DNA of 64,000 nt. Source: Trebouxia sp. TZW2008 (lineage: Eukaryota > Chlorophyta > Trebouxiophyceae > Trebouxiales > Trebouxiaceae). A program made the position numbers and the translations under genes. A model generated the notes under the pieces. The model worked only from the letters and a program-made list of their open reading frames with translations, did no database searches and had not been told where the DNA came from. Location of the stretch: assembly GCA_002118135.1 (NCBI GenBank), contig BDIU01000342.1:1561-65560 (forward strand), given 5' to 3'. This document shows positions 11,360 through 22,703 of the stretch, in pieces (within the stretch, counting starts at the first letter, position 1; each line of letters opens with the position of its first letter).

Positions 11360-14300
11360 CTACAACTTGCTTGACTTTTGCTGGGCAAGGTACGCCTTTG
11401 CAAGGGCGACTGCATCTTCAGCACAGCCCCAATGTAGTGTGATGCCAGCACCGCCATGGCCATAGTTGTGCACAACAGGGAGCATTTTGGACGTGCCCCA
11501 TGGATTAATGACCTGTATTTGAACACAAACCTTGTCCACCAATTCTTGCTGACTGTCTGCAATGTGCTTGCTACCTGGCTTGACTGCAGCTGCAGAGGCT
11601 GATTGCGTCAAGCGAAACAATGACCACACAAGAGACTCTCAAAGCATTGCTGCTGATTTGGCCGTGAAAATTGTTGTGCCTTCACACACAATGTGTATTT
11701 GGCTCTTGTTGCATTCAAACTCGATGAGCAAAGTGAGGCATGCATGTGTGGCTGGTTGCAAAAGACAGTGTTATAGGCACAGTTGGTTAGGTGTCCCTAT
11801 ACGTGTCTGGCTCTAATTGCAACTACACTAGGTGACATGATCAGAGCATGCATGTGCAGCTAAAGTGACAGGTCCAACAGCCTCGGGGTAGGTAAGACAC
11901 AGGGGGCATTTGATCATAAGGGCAGCTACTCTTGCATCAGGTGTGTTGTGAAGTGTTGTGTTCACCAAAGGGTAGACCCAGGGACACTTGGCGGTCAACC
12001 GTGTACAACAGTCTCTCCACCCTCCACTGTCAGTTCAAATGGTTCAGATTGGCACAAGACAGAACTGGTTGGAGACAGTTGATTGCACCTGTACGTACCT
12101 AGTTGGGCCTGCTGAGCCTGCCTAGAATGCGTGTGAAATGAATGAATGAATGGATGGATGGATGGATGGATGGATGGATGGATGGATGGATGGATGGATG
12201 GATGGATGGATGAATGAATGAATGAATGAATGAGTTTGTTCATCAACAGGTACCTTGTGCTTTTCCAGACTGATGCGCACTCTGTCTCTGGCAGGTCTGA
12301 GCCCTGCCCAGTCTGACACAACTTCAGCATGTCTCAAGCTAGGTACCAACTTGCAGCAGCCCTCCAATATGTGATGCGTGTCCTGCAGCAATATGTGTTT
12401 GTCTGCCAGGGATGAACTGAGCATGTAAACTAGCAACCAGCTTGCAGGACACATGCAACATGCCTTGCCTATCCTGCCGTGAAGTAAGGTGTGACTGTGA
12501 AATGCAAATCACTGAAGCGTCGAGCTAGGCACCAGCCTGCAGCCCTCCGAGATATGCTGCCTATCCTGCAGTAGGGCGCAGTCATTCGGTACATTCTCAG
12601 TCTGTCTCAAGCTAGAGACCAACTTGAAGCAGCCGTCCAGCATGTGATGCCTACCCTGCAGCAGGGTACAACTGATAGTGACAAGCGCATTGATGTTAGC
12701 CAAGGACAAGTTTGCAGCAGCCCTCCAGGATGTGACAATTGTCCTGCCATGAAGTAAGGCACGACCATTATACACATACTCACAGCAGTGTACAGTACAG
12801 CTGAGACAAGTGTCCAGACTCAGACAAGGTGTGAGCTACCTAGCCTGTCATCAAGTAGGGGGCCTTTTGAGTTCAAGATATGCAGTGTGACAGATGAGGA
12901 GCAGCTGTGGATCCTGATGCAGTGTCTGTCACCCCTTGTTCAGCTTATACTTCTCAACGCACATACCTAGAGTTGAGTGCTGAGATGCAGATGGCAGGTG
13001 CAAAGTGGACTGCGGCGCTGTCTGTTTTCAGGTTGCAACAAAGCTTTTGCAACAGGTCAAGTCTCACAAAAATAGCTATATAACACTCTCGCAAGAAAAC
13101 AAGTTGAAAGATACCAAAATAAGAGAAGTAACTGGTGCAGAACATATCTCTGGCTTAAAAGGTGGTGTGCAACAGTGTTGTCATTGGTCTCTTCACCCAA
13201 CTTTGTGCAGCAGGCTTACCTCTTCGCTGACTGTGGTGTCAAAGTTGCCTCTTTGTGTAGTTCCGCCCAGCACAACGGTGTCAAAGTTGGGTATGATGTA
13301 ATTTTGGCCATTGAAGTTGATGTAATGCTTGACCCACGGCGCCCTGACCCTCATGACTTGTCCCCTGACAAAGCACGGCATTTGGCAAAATGCTGTCGTC
13401 TTTGTGTGCATCAAGACTTTCATGGCAAGTTGCAAGTGTGGTCATGCAGTCATCTAGCATGTCTAAAAGGATTTGTGAAGAAGGCCTGACACGAGCTTTG
13501 AACACGCAGATCTCATAGTTCACAATCCTGATAGGTGACAGCAACATCTGCACAAGAACAAAGTCGCTGGTGCGACATGTCACGACATATGCCGCACTTT
13601 ACCAGCTTTGGCTGCACCAGTTCGTTGTAGCAGTTTGCTGTACCATTTTGCTGTACCAATTTGCTGTACAACTTGCTGTCCAAGTTTGCTGTACCAACTT
13701 GCTGTACCACTTTGCAATGCCAATGTGCATACAGTTTGCTGTGCCAAGTTGCTGGACCACTTTGCTGTACCACGAACAAGCTGTGTGTCGCCTCAGATGT
13801 ACAGGACAAGCGACAGTTCCAAAATGAATATACCTGACGGCTGTCAGCTTGTCATCAGGGAAGAGCTGTTTGGACGCAAGTCCCGCACAGTTCACAACCA
13901 GATCAAATTCAGCCAGCTCTGATAGATTCTGTACTTTCCTTCTTTGAATTCTACCTCCAGCCTGCAGAATATCTCATATGTCACAAAAGATCTGCATCCT
14001 AGAGTCAAAATTCAGCATGCTAATACACAAAATTTGCGCTGATGGCCACATAGAGCAATGCCAAGAGCTTAAGCTTGCCATGGTACAGTCTCAGGTTCAA
14101 ATTTGATATGCTTCAAATGATGTGTGAAGTACGCACTGCCAGAGCTCAAGACAGAGCATTTTCTGACAATGTACATACATGGGTCACTGGGAATTTGTTG
14201 CGGAAGAATGGCTGGCAACAATTGTGCGTTGCATCAACAGTACAATGCATCACCCAGGGAAGTAATTTTAACAAAGTTGTCGGCTTGATCAGAGTCATCA

Positions 14301-15129
14301 CTTTTGATCATTTGCATGCTGTTCGGACAGAGCAGGTACTGAGTTGTTGTCAACACAGATATAACGTTGGGAGCAATGAAACATGTGGTTGGGATCAGTG
14401 CATTGCATGCGCTCAGGTTGTTACCTCTTCAAACTGGTTGTGAAGGTAGCGTATGTACAGCTGAGAGTCACATACAATAGTAGTGTACTTCCAGCCATGG
14501 GTGCAGGACACACCAGGGAACAGCTTGAGCTCCTTTGCATTCAAAGTCTGGAACAGTGGGACAATATCCTTCCAAGATGGCAGCTCCACAGGTTTCTGTA
14601 CAATGCAGTACACAGTTGAGCTGCGCAGCACAAAAATAGCTGAACATCGCCATCGGCTGAAGCTATAAGCATGCTGTACAGCAGAATAGCCAAGTTTGAT
14701 GCTTTTTTGAAAGCATGCGGTCAGCAAAAGCACAGGCTAGATAAGTGGCATCTCACATCCCATAATTGGTATGCGTCCACAAGCTGCATGCCAGCTGCAG
14801 CAGATGCTGGGGATTGCAGCAAGCCAAGCATATGCTTGAATGTGGCTTCGCCCCATCTGTTGACATCATCATCAGGAGTGTCACCTGCCCAAAAAAATGC
14901 TCGTCAAACAAAGACAGCGCAAGGCGGTAGCTGTGCCAGCGCGCGAGACGGGATAGTGCTGACCGAGAACATGAGGTTTCCAGAGGCCACCAGCGCCGCG
15001 GCTTGTGGTGTCATCGCCTAGCTTGTCTGCGATGATGTACGTGCCGACGTCTCGTATAGCATGCTGCAGCTTGATGCCAGTCGCAAGCCCGTTTACCCCG
15101 CCTCCGATGATCGCTATCTTGACCACCAT
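11360..15129 (-). CDS. Peroxisomal D-amino-acid / D-aspartate oxidase
   Basis: Seven exons (15129-14964, 14884-14757, 14595-14425, 13961-13834, 13364-13220, 12382-12254, 11512-11360) join to 339 residues, the usual length of the DAAO/DDO family. It is an FAD enzyme that oxidises D-amino acids to 2-oxo acids, ammonia and hydrogen peroxide. Visible signs are the N-terminal Rossmann motif ([14 protein letters not shown], residues 5-18), [69 protein letters not shown] and [18 protein letters not shown]. The protein ends in SKL, a classical PTS1 signal, so it should be peroxisomal. The introns carry a minisatellite, a TGGA microsatellite and copies of exon 6; a copy of the last exon follows the stop. 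D-amino-acid versus D-aspartate specificity cannot be settled from the sequence. Confidence 0.9.
12056..12235 (+). repeat. Dispersed repeat ending in an ATGA/TGGA microsatellite
   Basis: About 95 bp (12056-12150, containing GATTGCACCTGTACGTACC and GCCTGCCTAG) runs straight into (ATGA)n and then (TGGA)n to 12235. The same unit recurs at about 58070-58157 in another gene's intron, there with only a short ATGAATGG end. A unique 3' end with a tetranucleotide tail suggests a SINE or a non-LTR 3' fragment. It lies in the last oxidase intron. Confidence 0.6.
12480..12760 (-). repeat. Three decayed upstream copies of oxidase exon 6 start
   Basis: The acceptor plus first ~45 bp of exon 6 (real acceptor at 12383) recurs near 12564, 12654 and 12741. 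Each copy contains on the plus strand a variant of ACTTGCAGCAGCCCTCCA and of TCCTGCAG. Translations such as [11 protein letters not shown] and [10 protein letters not shown] echo the real [11 protein letters not shown]. Spacing is about 182, 90 and 87 bp. Confidence 0.75.
13615..13785 (+). repeat. Minisatellite of ~12-bp TTGCTGTACCA-like units
   Basis: At least a dozen variants of TTGCTGTACCA or TTGCTGTGCCA follow one another with 12-13 bp spacing, several degenerate. The array lies in the fourth oxidase intron and has no exon sequence. Confidence 0.8.
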
Positions 15130-16600
15130 GCCGAGGCGTTAAGCACGTCTAAACTGGTCGGTCGTCGGGGCCACATACATCGAAAGCACTCATGCTCCTC
15201 GCCGCGCAGAGAGAAATAAATGGCAGACGCCCGCCCTGCCGGAAGCGAGCGATTGACCTGACGACTGTAGCACAGGCATGTCAGTGCCATGTCACAGCAT
15301 GCAGCACAGCACAGCATGGCACTGCATTGCTGCAAGATGGTTGCGATTGACAGTAAAGCTTGTTCTGGCTTGAGCTGTCATGGGCCTCTCATGAAGGACC
15401 TATCATGGAGAGCCGGATTATTGAGTCATGGACACCTCAACGAATGCTGATACATTGCACAGAAACCATCTGTGACAAAGCAGCATCACTGTGTGCAAAG
15501 TCTTCAGCTGCTTTGCAGACAATTGCAAACCATGATTTTGTTTGACAGTGTTGCACCCAAATTGCAAGCAGTTGCCGTATTGCAGGCACGTATGTCGCAG
15601 TCACCAGCGTGCAGATGCTGTCGAATTTGGAAAAGTATCGCATATCTCGTCAGGGTTTTTTGGCAGAAGCCGTTTCTGCAGCATGCACATCGCTAGCAAA
15701 TACTTCGTCGGCTACAGTGTAAGCAGCAACGCATGGCAGATTTATGGCTCGTCGACTGTGCACATGAATCTGCCTCTTGAATGGCCGACTGGATTAACAC
15801 TAGGGTGGCATGGGCACCTAAACCTGGCGAGTACTAGCTGACACCAATGGCAGAAAACCTGTGCTGGCTTGGTTGATGCTTGCACACAAACGCGCACGAT
15901 CAACATCACTCTGCAAGTATTTTCTCTGCCAGGAACACCTCAGAGAACATGACCATATCTTTCACACGCTCTTAATTTTTGCTGTCCTGTCTATGCAGCA
16001 GCAAGTAGAGATCTGGCAACATGTGAGCAACATTCCCTGTGATCTACAGACAGGCACCGTCCTGAGTCAATGTGAAGCCTTGTCACCATGCAGCAGGCCA
16101 AACGCCGGCAAGCAAACAGCTATTATTGTTGCATAGTGTCTGTATGCAAACTATTGTTTAAAGTGAGGAATGCAGGACTAGCCCAGAGTTCCAAACTTCC
16201 AATTTTGGCAGCAGAGACTGACACGGAAGTGTGGTGCTGTTACAAGTCACTGCAGGATTTGGTGCCTGTATGAGACACAACTTCAGCCATAGAAATGACA
16301 TTGTCTTCATGTGCTTCTGGGATAAATCAACAGAAGTGCACGATGAAGGCAAGCATAACCGCTGGCTGAAGGCATGGCTGCAGATTGCCATGAACATGTG
16401 CCCAGTACCTTTATGAGTTTCTGTTCAGCAAACGACAACAGGAAGACATGGATGCAAGCATACCATTGACCAAAGAATTGGCTGTAGACTGCCATACACA
16501 TGTACCAAGTATATTTGCTTTCTATCCAGCAAAGACAAAACAAACAAAACTCAAAGTTGACAGGCAGCAAGTGGCCTGTCCTTGATTCACATTAATAGCC

Positions 16601-16715
16601 TGTGTTCAAACGTAAGCACTCAGCGGTGTCAAAGACAAATGTGTGGCGCTGTGACGTATGCACAACAGGTTTGTCTATGACGCTGAGGGGGGGTGGGTGC
16701 TTACACTTGAACATA
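16601..16715. mobile_element. Fold-back MITE-like element, 115 bp
   Basis: The left end TGTGTTCAAACGTAAGCAC (16601-16619) matches the reverse complement of 16697-16715 at 16 of 19 positions. Inner blocks also pair (CTCAGCG with CGCTGAG; GTCAAAGACAAA with TTTGTCTATGAC). Nearly the whole element is therefore an imperfect hairpin with a ~12-bp loop. No target-site duplication is evident. Confidence 0.55.
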
Positions 16716-17747
16716 GACTAGTGAGTTGACTCACAAATATGCAATATTGCGGTTGAGCTGAGTCACTGTATACCGCTGGAATGGACATAGTGTCATGACG
16801 CAGAGGTTGGCACATTGTCTACAAGTGTATTGATAACCTGTCAGCCGCAGAAGATGCAGTCAACAGCCCAGTTGAGTTTGACAATATTCTGCAGCGCACA
16901 ACAATTATTGACATTGAGGTTTGTGCAAGATGGCTTGCTGTCAATGATATGAGCAAGGCAAATGCTATGATGCCAAGCTTTTACGCCAACAGCAGACACA
17001 TGCACACGCGTGGGTGCGATGGTCTCAGGTCCTGTTGAGCCTAACATTGCGGCCACGTTATTGGACGCCTCTCTAGCAGCCAATGTTGGCCAACCACAAG
17101 CGAATGCTCTCAGTAGCCTCAAAGTTCTCAGCGTGGTAATTGTCTATGTGTCTCTCCCCAGTAGCACCATACGAAGAGAATCAATGATTTGTGAAGATGC
17201 TCTAAATGCATGGGGGAGCCTGAAACAGCACTTGGCTTCTCCCTAAACCAGGTCAAGAGGTGCGGGCCTCACAAAGCGTCTTATTAATGTACAAAAATGC
17301 ATCTGACATGATGACTGATTTCAGGAATGCTGTAATGACTGCAGGCAAGCAATGAGGGCTGTCTGCTGAGATCGTGTTTGGGTTCAGCTAATTTGCTACT
17401 TCTTTAGGCAAGCGATAGCACAAAGCGCGCCGGCAGTGTTCCTGTGGTCATTTGCCTGGGCAGACAGTTTGTGGATGTCATTGTAACGCTAATTCTTGCC
17501 TCAGACTTGGCTTTGGGTATGCTTCAAACGCTTGCCTTCATGTGCTTCTGGAGCAAATCAACAGCAGACAGCATGAAGACTAGCGTTGCGGGCTCAGCCA
17601 AGACAGAGGCTTGATCTTACATCACGCTGCCGGTGCTGCTTATACACATGCAACTTGAATGCAACCCTTTCAGGCACAGACTAGCTGCATTAATTCAACA
17701 GTTTTCAAAGCTATCAGCCATTGATATGATAACAGGCTGTAATATAA

Positions 17748-17925
17748 TACAGTAAACTCTCTTTGTAACCACCGCTTTGGTCACCAAGGAATTTGTCCTT
17801 ACATCGAATTGTCCTTACTCAGAGGGCCCACTGCAGTCAGAATGCAGTGATTGGTTACCAGTGGCGTTGTCCTTACATTGAGATTGTCCTTACATCGAGT
17901 GTCCTTACAAAGAGAGTTTACTGTA
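17748..17925. mobile_element. Tc1/mariner (pogo-like) MITE with perfect TIRs
   Basis: Perfect terminal inverted repeats CAGTAAACTCTCTTTGTAA (17750-17768, and reversed at 17905-17923) are each bounded by TA, giving TA target duplication at 17748 and 17924. The interior (~136 bp) is non-coding and repeats TGTCCTTACATCGA-like units. A CAGT start with TA flanks is typical of pogo/Tigger-type non-autonomous elements. A truncated relative lies at 29824. Confidence 0.85.
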
Positions 17926-18462
17926 CCATGAGTCTGTGATCAGAATGGCTGGGAAATGACCAGAGTTTGGATGTATCTGATTCAGGAAAATTGTAATTCT
18001 AAACAATGACAGGTTCAGCTCTCACAGAGGCTTGCGGTGGAGCAGCATGATGAGGGCAACGGCTGACATGCTAAGTTTCATGCATCTACTGCTTAACAGC
18101 GCAGTGCAGAGAGCCTGTCATCCCTGAGATGCAGCAAGACCACCAGGACCAAGTTTCTGCAAGAGTTGTATGCTTGCCTGAGCACTTTCTTTGCCAGGTG
18201 CCAATTGTCTTTGAGCTTTGTTTGGCAAGCTGCGAGCTGCCTGAGAGGATCAGGATGCCAGAAAAAGGATTTCCACACCAAGCATGATGTCAAGGCGGGT
18301 GCGCCTGCGCATGCTTGACTTGAATCCTTTATTCAAGCACTTGTAAACTCAAAGGCTGAGCAGCTGACAAGTAGCTCAATGACAGCAGCACAGGAGCAGT
18401 TCTGGAAGGACTCACCATGAACTTGGTTATCAGCAGTTATCTTGCACAGTGACAATGTGTAC

Positions 18463-18490
18463 AACGAAGAAGAAGAAGAAGAAGAAGAAT
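18463..18490 (+). repeat. GAA trinucleotide microsatellite
   Basis: Seven to eight GAA units downstream of the exonuclease gene; non-coding. Confidence 0.85.
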
Positions 18491-18858
18491 TGGCACCCTG
18501 CCCAAGCCTTGCTGTTGCATTGCAGTTGGTCTTTGGCACACAAGCCAGCACAAGGGGTCATACCAGTAATGTACCTTCTGTTGCTAAAAACTCCCTGAGA
18601 ATCATTTTCTACCTTCTCGGTTGTTGAAAAAGCAATAGCTACATCTAGATTTTGTATGTAGCAGATACTGTGAATCCATGGCTTGTGCAACATGACATAC
18701 AGCCTGTGATGCAGAGGAAGCCTTCTTGCGGTACATGTCGAAGTCACTGACATTCATCAGTACTCACTCTTGCTAGCTGACTACTGAGTGCACTCACAAT
18801 GCTGTCACAATTCAACCTGCAACTACGTCATGGTCACAAAGCTACCTGCACTACCATG

Positions 18859-21706
18859 TTACAAATCAACCATGTCATCATGCTGCGCCAGCTGTGCCAA
18901 AGACTGCTGCTTTCTGCCCAGAGCAGGATTTCTGATGAGGTCTGCATCTATGCCGGCGGCTGCTGCTGCCTCCACCTGCTCTATCACGCTCTTCTTCTGC
19001 AGCCTGGGTGCCACCAGATCCTTCAAGGTGCCCTGCTGCAGATGCCGCTCCCAGTCCTGCATGAGTTGAGAAAGGTGTGACAGTGCACAGAGTCAGAGCC
19101 TGTGATGCCATGCTCTGCTGTAGCTCATCATGCCAACACATTGCATATCATCAGACTATGCTCTGCAGCAATCAACAGGAGCGGGACTCAAGCTGTGCAC
19201 CACAAGAGGCGGGAAAAGCACCATGAGCCAGTGAGTGACTGCTACCTCAAACACTGTATGCGTGTCAGTACAATGCAGCTTCAGGTTCTGCTGCATGCTC
19301 CAGGCTGTATAAAAGCATTGCCACACATGGAGCGGCTCTCTTGAACAGCAATGCAGTACATGAAGCCGCCAATGCACCTTGCAATGCTTGTGGTACAGGG
19401 TGCTCCTGGCATCGTCAGCTGTGCTGTGCTCTCCATGTGCAACATTACAAGCAAATCAATGCTACACATGCCATGCCGCAATGGCACAGCAATGCAGAAT
19501 ATGAAGCCGTCAGCGCGCCTTGCAATGTTTGTGACAGAGGTACAGAGTGCTTCTGGCATCTCCAACTGGGCTATGCTCTCCATGTGCAACAATACACAAA
19601 GCAATGCCACACATGCCATGCTGTTGCTGAACAGCAATGCAAAGGGAGGTTTCCAGCAGACCTTGTGATGCTTGTGGTGTAAGTACAGAGTGCTTCTGGC
19701 ATCATCAATTGGTCTGTGCTCTCCATGTGCAATATTACAAGAAACCCTATGCTACACATGCCATGCTGCTGCTGAACAGCAACGGAATAAAAGGAGCCTT
19801 CCAGCAGACCTTGCGATGCTTGTGATAGAGCTACAAAGTGCTCCTGGCATCTTCTACTGGGCTGTGCTCTCCAAGTGCAACATTACAAGAAATGCTACAC
19901 ATGCGATGCTGCTGCTGAACAGCAATGGAATTGAAGAAGACTTCCAGCAGACCTTGCGATGCTTGTGGTAGAGGTACAGAGTGCTTCTGGCATCATCAAC
20001 TGGGCTGTGCTCTCCAGCCTGTATGCTCAAGCCCAGCTCAGTCTCAGCCAGATGCCTCAAGGACCTGGGTCTGGGCTTTTGTCCCTTTCCAATGGACATC
20101 ATCAAGGGTGGGTAGGTAGCCGTGTCGCGGGTCATTTTGCGGGGATGACTCAGTAGCAGTGCCTGCAGCAAGCTCAGGTCCTTGCTGGCATGTAAATCAG
20201 ATGCAGATGAGCCAGAGGCTGGTTTGCAAAAAGCAAGCTGACTTTGCCGATTTCAGCCGATTCAGCCAGTGGAATCCTGACTGCAATACAAATAGCTTGC
20301 AGCTGGATTTGCCATATCTGACTCATTGCATGTTGTGTAAACACTGATCAGCAAGCTCCAAGGTCATGCATATTGTTCAATTGATCATAAACATGGCTCA
20401 ACCAAAAGCTCAAAAGCTGCTACGCTTCATGCCAACTGGGAATATGCACACTCACAGTGAGACAAGCTGCAAAGACAGACCCATCGGGGTCAGGAGGCTG
20501 AAGTGACCTGTAGGTCATGATGAACAGCATGCCCCACCAAGATTCTGCCAGTCAGAACCTGTGCTACAGCCTTCTGGGCCTCAGCAAGACTGACAGCCTC
20601 CTCCTTGAGATGCCTGGGCTCAATGCCACTCACATAGGTTCTGTAGTCTGTGACTTGTTCCTGGGGCTGCACATACTGGTCAAGTAGGACTCCACCGTCA
20701 TTGTTGACCATGCAAACCCTGCACAGCAGCATCAATTGCAAAGGGACAAGCATACCTGTTGACGGTTGAGCTCAAGCCCCATTTCAAAGCTACATAGCAG
20801 TTGAGACAAAGCACACAAAAAGCACACAGCGGCCCTGAGATAGGTATATGCAGCGTGTGAAACTGTGTGCAACATTCATACTGCTTTTGCATCGAGCGCA
20901 AGAGAGTAAAGACAGCATGGTGGAGATACAAACACATAATGGAGTAAGGTGATCTGCTGCTGGATGCCACAAGACAAAACCATGTGTTTGCAGGACAGAA
21001 TCTCTTGTCAGCAAGAGAACAAGGCTGAGAGCAAGAGCTCATACCTAGCAAGAGCGCTGCGAGTACCATCAGGCCCAACACCCACCATCTCACAGTCAAT
21101 AGCAACAACAGGAGTCAACCCAGCCCTTGTGCCAAGCTGCTGAGGGGCCTTGAGTGCCGGTGGCCTGTCAGCAGCAGGATTGCCTTTTGGAGGGTGCCTT
21201 CTGTTGGAAGGATTAGCCAAGATGCCTTTCAAGGCAGCCCAGTTGCTGTTCACTGGCTTGCCCTGAGCAGCTGGAATGGCTAAGATGGTAGGAACTGCTG
21301 CCACTGCTTTGTTGAGCTTCCGCATTTTGATTGTACTGGCAACAAGTTCGTCAGGTTGCTGAACTACCAGCTCAGGACGGCGTTTCTGCTGCTGCTGCTT
21401 CTGCTGCTGCTGCTGCTTTGAGGTCTTGCGCTTTTTCTGGACTGGCAACAGTTCTACTGCTGCTGCTGAAGCTGACTTGGTGGATTCAAGCACAACCTCA
21501 GGCCTTACCTTCCGCTTCTGACCTGGCTTTGCTTTACTGTGCTTGCCATTTCGCTGGACATCAAGCTGTTGCAATGTGACTTGTTCTGGGTCTTCAGCAA
21601 TATGCGCCTGATGGCTTGGGGCTGCTTTAGATTGCTGCTTTGCTTTTGCTTTTGAGGCTTGCTGCTGCAGAAACTCAGGAGTCTTGAACTTGTTGCCTTT
21701 GACCAT
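18859..21706 (-). CDS. REXO4-like DEDDh 3'-5' exonuclease
   Basis: Four exons (21706-21045, 20718-20508, 20162-19953, 19056-18859) give 426 residues. The first ~190 residues are basic and Gln-rich (Lys/Gln tracts, nucleolar-like), with SNWAALKGIL before the catalytic domain. Exo I is VVAIDCEMVGVG, Exo II is RILVGHAVHHDLQ, and Exo III is AGEHSPVDDARSTLYLY, so all DEDDh residues are present. DYRTYVSGIEPRHLKEEA and RSLRHLAETELGL match REXO4 of the RNA exonuclease family, which acts in the nucleolus in rRNA maturation in fungi. Start chosen: ATG at 21706, which gives MVKGNKFKTPEF. Intron 3 holds four tandem copies of the exon 3 end. TGTAA overlaps the stop codon. Confidence 0.88.
19330..19950 (-). 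repeat. Four ~146-bp tandem copies of REXO4 exon 3 end plus donor
   Basis: The real exon 3 end (19953-20012) encodes HSPVDDARSTLYLYHKHRK and the donor. Downstream in the intron the same segment recurs four times, marked on the plus strand by a variant of TGTGCTCTCCATGTGCAAC near 19424, 19571, 19713 and 19861 (the real one near 20007). Periods are 147, 142, 148 and 146 bp. All four have lost the reading frame. Confidence 0.85.
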
Positions 21707-21820
21707 GCCTACTGAAGGTGCATTGAGCAAGGATTATTTCTTCCGTAGATGGTCTTGTGTTGCCTTGCCCTGTTTCAGATCAGCTGCATAGGCAAGGGCA
21801 TGAATGCTAGCAAGAAGCCA

Positions 21821-22195
21821 CTATCGGCAGTAATCAGCCGAGCAAGGTACCTGCTGTCTTTTGCTCGACTTCTTGTTTGTTGGCTTTGAAGAGGATGCCT
21901 CCTTTACTGGTATAGACTGCCTGCATTGCAACAACAACGTTAAATGCTGGTTGGAGGCCTTTTGCTTCAAGGGCAGTAGGCCATACTTACCCTGTAAGGT
22001 TGCAAAGCTCAAAGCTCAGCAGCTTGCACCTGAAGCAACTGAACCTGCAGCAGCGCGACATGTCTCGGCAAGAATGCTTCAGACTTCGCAAAGCCGCTGA
22101 CATGGGTGCAGCTCGGCAAAACCTTGCACCTGTTTGTCCACTTGCTGCAGTGCCAGCTGTTTGCTTGAGCTACAAGGCTTGTCAGGCCCAGACAT
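21821..22195 (-). CDS. Small unrecognised two-exon protein
   Basis: ATG at 22195 opens a 22-codon exon (to 22130, starting MSGPDKPCSSSKQLALQQ) with a CAG|GTGCAAGG donor. The acceptor at 21993-21992 opens GKYGLLPLKQK and a Lys/Ser-rich stretch (SKPTNKKSSKRQQ), ending at a TAG at 21821. Beyond the TAG the same frame stays open to TAA near 21752 (ending DLKQGKATQDHLRKK). Either a short third exon or a stop in a longer protein is therefore possible. It sits only ~50-115 bp upstream of the exonuclease start on the same strand and could instead be that gene's 5' exons. The family is unknown. Confidence 0.35.
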
Positions 22196-22703
22196 TGTCG
22201 CCTGCTGCTACTCGCATCGCACAAATGACTATCTCTTCAAAACGGCAGTGACGAGGCAGAGCTTGGGAGGCAGGATGTTGGTAACCGACGAGTGTTAAGC
22301 TAAATCACTTTCTATTCGTGCAGGAAAGCGTTGAGCAATTCAAGCTTGTATACGAAAACTTCACTACCTAGTACTGCTATATGATATGGGCTGTCGATTT
22401 GTCAGCGCCGGTAGCGCACGATGGTGACTGCCTCCGGTTTGCATGCAGAGCAGACACGGCGTGCGTCCGTGTGTAGCAGCAAACTAAATTAAATCTGCAA
22501 ACACTTCAAGAACTGTTTTGCGCGGACTTACGAAGCAAGCTACTCACGCTGCTCGGCTCCCGCGACAGCAATCTTGGAAGCTTGAGTTCAGTCCTTGGGT
22601 TGCTGCATTCGTGCGCCTCAGGCGTGCTTTGATACCTTTGGTATAACCTTTTGACGAGAGGTCCGTCGAGCCCGTCCTAGATCAGCGAACAGAAGACTGT
22701 GGG
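22196..22703. promoter_or_regulatory. Shared upstream region, divergent small gene and Argonaute
   Basis: About 500 bp between divergent start codons (22195 minus, 22704 plus). No TATA box or known operator could be identified with confidence; called from layout only. Confidence 0.4.

Larger units (their letters stand above)
15130..18858. other. Gene-poor 3.7 kb with MITE-like elements
   Basis: This is the shared region between the oxidase promoter and the 3' end of the exonuclease gene. Two inverted-repeat elements are listed separately. A coding-like stretch near 16830-17035 (+) and others at 18093-18290 and 18660-18742 (-) have open frames with plausible composition but no recognisable family and no consistent splice joins. 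They are therefore not called as genes. CTTCATGTGCTTCTGG recurs near 16307 and 17540. Confidence 0.4.

Noticed and set aside
18430..18753. Open frame with a poly-Phe run
   Set aside because: The Phe run comes from the GAA microsatellite read on the other strand; no family features.
19330..20012. CRISPR-like regular repeat array
   Set aside because: The ~146-bp units are diverged copies of an exon end in a eukaryotic intron, without short identical repeats or spacers.
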